Source: Lucinisca nassula (taxonomy: Eukaryota > Mollusca > Bivalvia > Lucinida > Lucinidae). From it: DNA of 64,000 nt. Every line of letters begins with the position of its first letter. Position 1 is the first letter of the stretch. The notes below the pieces were generated by a model. It had not been told where the DNA came from. It did no database searches and saw only the letters and a program-made list of their open reading frames with translations. Positions 57,051-64,000 of the stretch are shown piece by piece. Made by a program: the position numbers and the translations under genes. The DNA is taken from assembly GCA_963580285.1 (NCBI GenBank), contig OY757010.1:220553234-220617233 (forward strand), in the 5' to 3' direction.

Positions 57051-58379
57051 CTATTCGCTGGACAGCACTGGACGACCCTTGGCATTATGAAACACATACA
57101 TATCACCATTAACAACAAGTTTGTCAAACTTAAGGTATGCATTATGACCGTCTTTCAGAGCTGTTTTTAGAAACGGGATGAGAGAAGCGCGTGTCTTAGT
57201 CACTCTTTGTGGGAAGTCCTCACTTACTCTAACCTTTTTAGGCATCACATTACCACCTTCAGCGCCTTGCGATACGAAGTCGTTCTCACCTGCTTCTTGC
57301 GCAAGAGGTTCATTTGTCTGTTCTGACTTGCGTTTATCGCGATAAGCCTTAAGAACTCTTTCTTTATCTTTATAAGACGTAAACTTCGCAATAAGGGGCC
57401 TTGGTTTATATTTCCCAGGTAATCTATGAGCTCTCTCTATGCATATATCTTCTCTTATGCCTAAGTCATCCGATATGTAGTCTTTAATCTTACTTTCTGA
57501 CTGTTCCCATGTTTCAGCTTCTGATTCGTCAATATTAAAAAAGCGAAGATTTTCTCGACGGGATTGTGCTTCTAACCGTTCTGTCTTTAGATCATTATTT
57601 TTCACAGCTGTTTTTAGCTCAGAAACAGAAGCATTTAGCTCAGATACTTGTTTGTTCAGACGCTTATTATCTTCTTTTAACTGTCTATTGTCTACCTTAA
57701 GCTCTTTCACTGATTTCTTCAGGCTATCAAACTTTTTGGTCAGTCCTTTGACCATTCGGTGTGTTTCCAGCATTATTTGATCTGTGTTAATAGGGATATG
57801 TTCATTTTCTGTTTCCATGTCTATGTCCGAGTTCGGTTCTGATGAATCATCGCCATCATCACAGGAATTCACATTTACGACCACAGAGCCTCTAGCACTA
57901 GAACTAGCGTTATCTCTGCGGCCAACACTTGCCTCAGCTCCCCCACTCGAATTCACAGACGATTCACCATGTCTCTCGGTAGTACTTCCACTCATTAACC
58001 ATGAGCTGAGCGCAGTATTCTGCTGGCGATCCTGTCTCTGAGAATTCTGCAACCTTTCAGAGCGACGGATCGAAGTATCAGAATCCTGTTCGCTGAGAAA
58101 TATATCTGTTCGTCTCTTACCCCCTCGTCCTCTACCTGTACCGCGTACATATCGTCCAGGACCCCTACCTCTTCCTCTCTGTCTGTTATCAGTTGCCTCA
58201 GAACCAGATCCAGGTCCTGGGTTTGATTCAATACACTGGGCTAGTAGCAAGGCGAACAGGCATACCCTGATGCACAAAGACACATGTCGTAATTTCAACG
58301 TTCTAAAAGTTGTTCTACCTTTAACTGGTTGACAGAATGTTCCTATTCTTATACGCCAGATCTGTATATCTATCCCCAT
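57051..58379 (-). CDS. LINE ORF1 protein with N-terminal 2A-like motif
   Basis: 442 residues. Residues 30-47 are hydrophobic (SLCIRVCLFALLLAQ), directly followed by CIESNPGP (49-56), which fits the 2A consensus (D/x)(V/I)ExNPG-P where the ribosome releases after G and resumes at P. Then come an RG-rich basic stretch (67-90), an acidic and serine-rich linker, a coiled coil of leucine heptads (about 205-272), an RRM-like region starting SRRENLRFFNI (274-348), and a C-terminal domain. This is the L1-ORF1p-like order: trimerising coiled coil, RRM, CTD. It should bind element RNA and act as chaperone. 2A motifs at the N-terminus of LINE ORF1 are known from sea urchin and other invertebrates. Frame fully open with ATG start. 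Confidence 0.93.
   Translation of the reverse strand: MGIDIQIWRIRIGTFCQPVKGRTTFRTLKLRHVSLCIRVCLFALLLAQCIESNPGPGSGSEATDNRQRGRGRGPGRYVRGTGRGRGGKRRTDIFLSEQDSDTSIRRSERLQNSQRQDRQQNTALSSWLMSGSTTERHGESSVNSSGGAEASVGRRDNASSSARGSVVVNVNSCDDGDDSSEPNSDIDMETENEHIPINTDQIMLETHRMVKGLTKKFDSLKKSVKELKVDNRQLKEDNKRLNKQVSELNASVSELKTAVKNNDLKTERLEAQSRRENLRFFNIDESEAETWEQSESKIKDYISDDLGIREDICIERAHRLPGKYKPRPLIAKFTSYKDKERVLKAYRDKRKSEQTNEPLAQEAGENDFVSQGAEGGNVMPKKVRVSEDFPQRVTKTRASLIPFLKTALKDGHNAYLKFDKLVVNGDMYVFHNAKGRPVLSSE
58212..58235 (-). promoter_or_regulatory. 2A-like translational recoding site in LINE ORF1
   Basis: Encodes CIESNPGP (residues 49-56 of ORF1). The predicted break is between G55 and P56, giving a 55-residue hydrophobic leader and a separate 387-residue RNA-binding product. 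The isoleucine at the DVE position is tolerated in known 2A variants; activity here is inferred. Confidence 0.75.
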
Positions 58380-58689
58380 CTCACTTGTTATAGTTATATT
58401 GGGTTATATAAATTGATACTGTCATTAGATAAAGCGTGAGCATAAGCAGCAAGACAAATTGCAGTTGCGACTATAGATGTTCAGTACACCAAATATACAC
58501 CCTGTCCTTCTATTAACGACAGTTCAACGTTATAAACGACTTCAAACTTCACTTTTGGAAAGGTTTAAAAATACTACTTGCCAACAAGTTCATTTTTCCA
58601 TTGAAAACTCACAAACTCTATTTATTTCCACAAACTCTGTCACAGGTAAAAAAAAACACAACATATCAGGGTAAGTAACTCTGGCGGCA

Positions 58690-58828
58690 TGTCAGTGAGT
58701 GAGTGTTTGAGTTTTACGCCCCACCAACAGCTAAGGTCATACGGAGACGGGACCTCGGTTTGAAGACTCATCCGAAAGTCTGGAGAAGCCCGGGATCGAT
58801 CCCGGTTTACTACACCACGAAGGCTTCA
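58690..58828 (-). mobile_element. SINE C, shortened
   Basis: GAGTGAGTGTTTGAGTTTTA, CACCAACAGCTAAGGTCATA, GACTCATCCGAAAGTCTGGA and GGGATCGATCCC, then a deletion to TACTACACCACGAAGGC. Confidence 0.85.
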
Positions 58829-59054
58829 ATGTGCGTTGATTGTGTCCTCTAAGGATGATGTCCATTGCTTGCCGAGTCTTGCCCACCACCTATTTTGATT
58901 TCAAAATTTTTGGGCTGTAGCTAGACCGGTGAAGATTGAATGTAAGGAAAGCCTGTTTGGCGCTTCATTTGATATAATTACGTAATATTCCAACCAATGA
59001 CCTTTTAATAGACCGTATACATGTAATCATAAGAAACTGCGGTCCCTGTCATGT

Positions 59055-59118
59055 GTGTGTGTGAATTCGGGTTTAACGTCGCTTTCAACAATTTTTCAGT
59101 CATATCACGACGGGCGGT
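59055..59118 (-). repeat. SINE tail fragment
   Basis: GTGTGAATTCGGGTTTAACG followed by TTCAACAATTTTTCAGTCAT has the form of a SINE 3' tail in reverse. The rest is missing. Confidence 0.4.
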
Positions 59119-59223
59119 CCCTGTCATAATCGATACTATAATGTTATTAATCAAGTAATTTAGTATTGGCCTAGTTACAGGTCCGAGGTCTGCTGTATTG
59201 GCCCGAGGCCAAAGGCTTGATTA

Positions 59224-59391
59224 GTGAGTGAGTGAGTGTTCGAGTTTTACGTTCCACCAACAGCTAGGGTCATACGGAGACGGGACCTCGGTTTAAAGAC
59301 TCATCCGAAAGTCTGGAGAAGCCCGGGGTCGATCCTGCGACCCCTGGTTTACAAGGCGAGTAGCGTAACCACTACACCACGGAGGCTTCTA
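59224..59391 (-). mobile_element. SINE C, full length with short target-site duplication
   Basis: CTTGATTA at 59216-59223 recurs at 59392-59399. The - strand head CCTCCGTGGTGTAGTGGTTA and GCAGGATCGACCCC are A- and B-box-like. Ends in ACTC repeats. Confidence 0.9.
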
Positions 59392-59399
59392 CTTGATTA

Positions 59400-60119
59400 A
59401 TGTCAATTTTATTAATTGACACCATCAAAAACATGATTATTGATTTTTGACCTCCGTGTTAACACAGATGACTTCCGAAAATACTGGATAGTCAATTAAT
59501 AATGTACTGTATTGTGGTGTCAGACCATGCATTGTAATGTTATGTTTCAATATGTGCAACTCGCGTGCACCTGACATAGTAATTTGTTGTGAATGAAATA
59601 TTTTTGCACCCGAGAAACACTGTTCAATAAAATGTGTTTACGAATGGGTTACATAAATTTACAACTCGATCGAAACTTCTGCGGAATTGCCTATGTGGCA
59701 TAGATTGAAGCCCGGACAAATGCCTCTTTATATATGTACTTTTAAATTGTTAGCTATTCTCCCTAGTCCCCCTGTTGTTCTTCTCTCCGCCCTATGCTCG
59801 TCTGTAACTTGTCTTCAGTAAATGATGTGCATGCTAAAATGTTTGCCGCCGCAAAATGTGATATGTAATTTCTCATACTTCATGTACATGTACTTGAGTG
59901 AACAAAATGTCTGTCTGTCTGCCATTATGGCCCCGATTGCCCTCAATTCACCAGGTTACTGTCTATGCATTTAAAATATTATTTTCAGTTTCGTCTTCAA
60001 CCCTAAGGCTGTGATGGCCGTGCGTTTATCGGCATCTGTATATCTGGTACTGGTAAATGGGACGCCACATGTCTAAGCATAACATGTGTATTGGGCGTTG
60101 CTGAGAACTATAATCTGTG
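59400..60119. other. Unassigned intergenic DNA
   Basis: No exon or repeat family recognised. The stretch lies between the full-length SINE C copy and the start of the ~150-bp tandem array. Confidence 0.4.
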
Positions 60120-60300
60120 AACCCCTCGACTGCCAATCTCTCGAACAGCATCCTTTTCACCAAAAGGGGGAGGAGTCAGTCGGAAAAAAGTTTAAAGAAG
60201 GTTTCAAAGGAGAATAATTGTTTGTTGATTTGCATACTTGAAACAATATGCGCTGCTTCACATGGGCCCCGTCAAGCAAATTTTGTACTTATCGCCTATG

Positions 60301-60362
60301 CCAGCAGCGAAGGTTCAGGCGAGCCTGCGCATCCGCGCAGTCTCGCCAGTACCTTCGCTGCT
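60301..60362. repeat. GC-rich hairpin
   Basis: AGCAGCGAAGGT pairs with ACCTTCGCTGCT. Inside, GGCGAG pairs with CTCGCC and CTGCGC with GCGCAG around CATCC. No second copy is in the window. Confidence 0.65.
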
Positions 60363-61204
60363 CGCTCATACAAGCAGTGAATTAAGAGGAACCTTCAGAC
60401 AGAAAGCCATATCCCTGGCCCCTCTGAATGCGCAGTTAAAATTTGTCATGACAGAATGCTCGAAGACACAAATTCGCTTGGCGGGGCTCACATTATGATC
60501 TAACTACAAATTAAGTTTCAGCTGGATGGGTTGTAAAGTGTATAATGGGTCAGCCTAGGCATAGCTCTGCTAATTTTGGTGGACTATTGCCTAGAAATAA
60601 TATGCACTGCTTTACATCATGCTGTCACTATTTATAACGTCGAATTTCCCGAAACTAAATTTTTACATGAATGTTTAAAGGGATAATACTCTGCTAAAAT
60701 TTGGTGAACTGCTACCTCAAAATAACATGCACTGCTCCATATCATTGTCTAACCATATAGCATGGTCAAGCTTGATCAGTTCTAAACTGTAGGCCGAAAA
60801 CTAAATGTTTATAGAATTTTTCCACTGGGCATAGTATACTCTATAAATATTTGGTGAACCGTTACCTTGAAACAGTAAACGCTGCCCCACATCATGGCCT
60901 AAACTTATATCGAGTTACAGCATGACTGAATGTTAACTATATGCGGAGTTAGCCAAACAATTTTTTTTCAGAAAGTTTCAAAGGACCAAAACTCTGTTAA
61001 TATTTGGAGGAACGTATCTCAATACAAAATGCGTTGCTCCACATCATGGCCTAGCTACATATGAAGCTTAAGTTCGATTCAGTTTTAATTGTAGGAATTA
61101 GCCGGAAACGGAATGTTAACATAAATTTTCAAAGGGGCATAATTGAGTAAATATTACGTGGACTGTAAGCTCGAAATATAATGCGAATCTAACATCGAGT
61201 TTTG

Positions 61205-61414
61205 TTCGTTTTACGACCCTTTTAAGATAATTTCACTCATATCGCCCCGATCATTAATTAGAGGTTAATTAGAGTACCCGAAAAACAAAACACATGACCT
61301 TCCTTTTCAGAACTTGGCGTCTCAAATGTGACCCAAGTCAGGCTCGAACCCACAGCGGCGTGAGACCTAATGATTTAGTGTCAGCGATCATCTCCACAAG
61401 GCCACAATGGCCTC
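61205..61414 (-). mobile_element. SINE D, diverged copy
   Basis: TTACGACCCTTTTAAGATAA, TTTCACTCATATCG, AGAACTTGGCGTCTCAAATG and CAGGCTCGAACCCACAGC match 19625-19858. Inserted in the ~150-bp array. Confidence 0.85.
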
Positions 61415-61642
61415 TCCACATCAAAGTCTAACCATATGTCGAGTTTCAGCTTGATCGGGTCGAATTTATAGGCGGATTTGACGGAAACATTATGCAAAAA
61501 GTTTCATAGAGGCACAACTGTATTAATATTGGGTAGACAGTAACCTCCAAACAATATGAGCTGCTTAACATTTTAACTTTCTTACATGCTTTTCAATTAA
61601 AATAAAGAGATAAATTGAAATATTACGATTTCTCAATAAATT

Positions 61643-61805
61643 AGCTGACTTCGGTAGCTCATTTGGATGCGCGTCAGGTGGGCGCTTGTTCGATACCTGC
61701 CGGGGTTGGCAATATTTTTATTTCGTGGAGATTGATCATGCAATCTTTTCTACGGTCATTCCGCTGATTCAAAAAGGTCTGTCGAAACAATGTGCACAGT
61801 AAACT
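61643..61805 (+). mobile_element. SINE B, decayed
   Basis: GCTGACTTCGGTAGCTCATT (head), GCCGGGGTTGGCAATA, GTGGAGATTGATCATGCAAT and TTTTCTACGGTCATTCCGCT match B; core and tail are lost. Confidence 0.75.
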
Positions 61806-61865
61806 ATTCAACAAATGTATTGGAAATGATTATGCATATGCAACTATGCATGCATTTTCAATTTG

Positions 61866-62011
61866 TTTTGTCTGTTTGATATGAGGTTTAACGCCCCCGT
61901 CAACACTATATATGCCATTTTGGATACATTGCTTCCAATTTTGTAGGACTTCATCCGACATTGAGAGGAAACGTCTTCTTAATCATTGCCACCCAATGAA
62001 GCCAATAGATG
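61866..62011 (-). mobile_element. Repeat A, tail half only
   Basis: TTTGATATGAGGTTTAACGC, GTCAACACTATAT and CCACCCAATGAAGCCAATAG are present. The 5' half is lost after 62011. Confidence 0.75.
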
Positions 62012-62159
62012 AGTTTAGGACGCCACCGGTCGCTAAGGAAATTCTATCCCACGATTCCGTATTTATGCGGGTGCGCAGTTTTGTGTGGCAAAAGATAACC
62101 GTTGTTCAGACTGATCCGATAGCAGTTATTAATTTCTTTGAATTTGACAATTTTAAATA

Positions 62160-62450
62160 GAACGTAAGGTAAAGGTGACGTATGTTTTGCGTCACTGTAA
62201 AGTCCAACTGATATCGGCTGACAATTGGGTAAGACCTGCTAGCCTTGCAGCAGTTAAGGGTAGAAGGGAATGCTCTTATTCCTTCTGTTTCTACAGTTCC
62301 ATTCAGTTTCCTCTTCTCCTCTGTCCTTTACTTTAACCTACGATATCTTCTATATTCTTTCTCCCTTTCTCTGGGAGACGAGACAAAATTACCCACATGG
62401 GTTGACGTGTCGTTAAACCCAAAACCATTAATAATCAAACAATCAACTGA
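62160..62450 (+). mobile_element. SINE-like repeat M, copy 2
   Basis: GGTAAAGGTGACGTATG, GTCACTGTAAAGTCCAACTG, GCAGCAGTTAAGGGTAG and TTCTGTTTCTACAGTTCCAT, ending GTCGTTAAACCCAAAACC and an A-rich tail with CAAACAATCAA. Matches 21128-21483 without its GA expansion. Confidence 0.75.
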
Positions 62451-62485
62451 CAATCGCAAGACAAACGATGCAACAGTGAAGATGA

Positions 62486-62790
62486 TTGGTTGGTTGGTTG
62501 AATTGTGCTTTTATGTACTCGTCAACAATATTTAGGTCAGTTATCAGACGTTGCTTCCAGTTTTGTCGGACTTTTACCCGACAATGAGATGAAATGACAT
62601 CTCAAGCCCTGCCGCCTAATGGAACCAAAAGGCTTGTATGCATTTGACGGTCTGACTCGCATCACTTTGCCTGAGTAATCTTAGTCCATCTAAGCGGTTT
62701 ACCAGTACCCATGTGTGGTCAGTTTCAGCTCTGCGTGGAAGCACCATGCAGGCCAATCTATTTCTCCAAGCCCCGGTGGGCGGAGGCAAG
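62486..62790 (-). mobile_element. Repeat A (SINE-like) with 13-bp target-site duplication
   Basis: Flanked by ACAGTGAAGATGA at 62473-62485 and 62791-62803. Diverged, but full length from the reverse tail (TTGGTTGGTTGAATTG) to GGTGGGCGGAGGC. Confidence 0.93.
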
Positions 62791-62844
62791 ACAGTGAAGA
62801 TGAATCAAAGGATTACCAACCTGACAGATTCAACATGTGGGTGA

Positions 62845-63082
62845 GCTGAAACCGACCCGCACGCGAGTACTGGTAAACCGTTTAGAGGATCTAAGCCTGC
62901 CCAGGCAAAGCGGTACGAGTCGGCCCGTCCATGCTAATAAACTCTTTTGGTTTCATTGGGCGGCAGAGCTTGAGATGCCATTTCATCCCAAAGTCGGGTA
63001 AAAGTCCCACAACATTAGAAGCAACGTCTTCAAAATGACCTTTACAGTGTTGACGGAGACGTTAAACCTCAAATCAAACAAA
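62845..63082 (+). mobile_element. Repeat A, 5'-truncated, with 15-bp duplication
   Basis: Starts GCTGAAACCGACCCGCACGC and ends CAAATCAAACAAA. Flanks TCAACATGTGGGTGA (62830-62844) and TCAACATGTAGGTGA (63083-63097) differ at one base. Confidence 0.92.
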
Positions 63083-63163
63083 TCAACATGTAGGTGATAA
63101 AGATCAATCGTTTACAACCAGTACTAGGGTTGTTTGAATATTGAAATTCGCCGAATCCGCGAC

Positions 63164-63825
63164 CCCCGCCCATCGAGGCTTGAATATATAGAGGGCTGCA
63201 AGATGCTTCCACGCAGGTTGCTTCATATGCCCACATTGAGATTTAATAACATCTCAAGCCCTGCCGCCAAATAAAAAAAGATGTAGTTTATAGTGGTTTA
63301 CCAGTACTCATGTGCGGTCAGTTTTAGCTCTGCGAAACCAGGGCCTCTCAAAAACCGTATAAACACTCTACCGACTGAGATACCGAGCCACACCTTCGAC
63401 CTTTTACATTCCCCTCGCCCCTGCCTAATAAGATTCGTCCAAAATCTCTAAGTGCTATGGTACTTCATGTTCAGGTTTTTCAAAGTATCGCACAAAGTTG
63501 GAAACAGCATCTCCAAAATGACCTTTACATTGACGGTGATGTTAAACCTCAAATCAAAGAAACAAAAACTGCAGTTCACAATCTTTTGAATGCAGATACT
63601 ATGTCCAACATTCATAGACACCGGGGTGAAATGACATCTCAAGCCCTGCCGCCCAATGAAAGCAATAGTGTTTATAAGCATAAACGGTCCGACTCGCACC
63701 GCTTTGCCTGGGCAGGCTTACATCCCCTAAGCGGTATACCAGTACTCATGTGCGGGTCGGTTTCAGCTCTGCGTGGAAGCATCATGCAGCCCATCTATTT
63801 CTTCAAGCCCCGATGGGCGGAGGCC
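63164..63825. repeat. Mosaic of four repeat-A fragments
   Basis: 63164-63216 is a 5' end (+). 63217-63340 is an interior piece (-), from GTTGCTTCATATGCCC to TTTTAGCTCTGCG. 63488-63568 is a 3' piece (+), ending CAAATCAAAGAAACAAA. 63625-63825 is the 5' half of another copy (-), ending CGATGGGCGGAGGCC. The frame spanning the last two is a coincidence of repeat sequence. Confidence 0.8.
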
Positions 63826-64000
63826 GCTGAACTGCAGTATAAAGGTCTATGAATGTTATGGATGAAATGACAAAAACTATGCTTAAAAAATCTTATTTTT
63901 CCTTAGTTTACTGTACACACACGGGCTCGATTGATTACTTTTTGCCGCACAAGACTGCGCATGCGCAGTGTAACCAAGGACGTTAATCAGCCTAAACTCA
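63826..64000. other. Unassigned DNA at the window edge
   Basis: Nothing recognised, apart from a GCGCATGCGC palindrome near 63957-63966. Confidence 0.4.

Larger units (their letters stand above)
53297..58440 (-). mobile_element. APE-type non-LTR retrotransposon (LINE), almost complete
   Basis: Two frames in LINE order: ORF1 (58379-57051), then ORF2 (57032-53463) 18 bases later. The 3' UTR includes an AT dinucleotide tract (53398-53455) and ends AAATAAAATATGTTCTATG. No LTRs are seen. The 5' boundary near 58440 is approximate and no target-site duplication was identified. ORF1 is fully open and ORF2 has a single in-frame stop, so the insertion is fairly recent compared with the Tc1 and mariner copies. 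Confidence 0.93.
60190..61590. repeat. ~150-bp degenerate tandem array, interrupted by SINE D
   Basis: Landmarks AATATGCACTGCTT/CTCCACATCATGGCCTA, CAGCTTGATC, GCCGAAAACTAAATG and TTTCAAAGG recur at about 60245, 60605, 60735, 60890, 61040 and 61560. Spacing is near 150. Resembles the interior of pearl-like elements; ends not found. Confidence 0.65.

Noticed and set aside
63457..63852. 131-codon + strand frame
   Set aside because: It joins a repeat-A 3' fragment to another A copy; the same peptides appear wherever A is present (27241, 31160, 25739).

Overview
The window looks like repeat-rich genomic DNA from a mollusc, most likely a heterodont bivalve. Genes are split by introns with GT/AG borders. 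Several dense short interspersed repeats end in (AAAC)n tails. There are pearl-like or Helentron-like elements with internal tandem repeats, and Tc1, mariner and non-LTR elements. The species assignment is an inference from repeat style; nothing in the window names a taxon. No bacterial-type operons, rRNA genes or CRISPR arrays were seen.

Host coding content is sparse. One three-exon gene on the + strand (coding 42121-51771) encodes a 328-residue GNAT-type acetyltransferase resembling histidine N-acetyltransferase / NAT16. A first coding exon of a paralogue lies on the - strand at 3434-3598, with the same exon borders. Its remaining exons must lie beyond position 1, so its first intron would contain the 2.35-kb minisatellite at 957-3309. 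The two genes are therefore divergent paralogues about 38 kb apart.

Layout. 1-3310: a broken repeat-A pair, then a 29-bp minisatellite with a 764-bp higher-order repeat. 3434-6700: paralogue exon, a palindromic MITE, one SINE. 6700-9137: a 2.4-kb fold-back element with long inverted ends and GATA/GATC microsatellites. 9182-17123: nested pearl-like elements. 17124-24330: SINEs, another pearl-like element at 19121-21096, a GA microsatellite, hairpin MITEs. 24330-40400: very dense repeats A and B, many with intact target-site duplications, and TTAA-flanked MITEs. 40428-41769: an inactivated mariner. 42086-51771: the acetyltransferase gene; intron 1 holds two Tc1-like copies in opposite orientation. 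53297-58440: a nearly intact APE-type non-LTR retrotransposon on the - strand. Its ORF1 starts with a 2A-like translational-recoding motif and its ORF2 has one in-frame stop. 58690-64000: more SINE copies, a ~150-bp tandem array, and a mosaic of repeat-A pieces.

The elements are functionally layered. SINE families A and B have similar 3' tails and a matching central block, so they were probably moved by the same LINE machinery, which is not the LINE seen here because its 3' end differs. Non-autonomous DNA elements (TTAA hairpin MITEs, palindromic MITE H, fold-back elements) have no matching transposase in the window.
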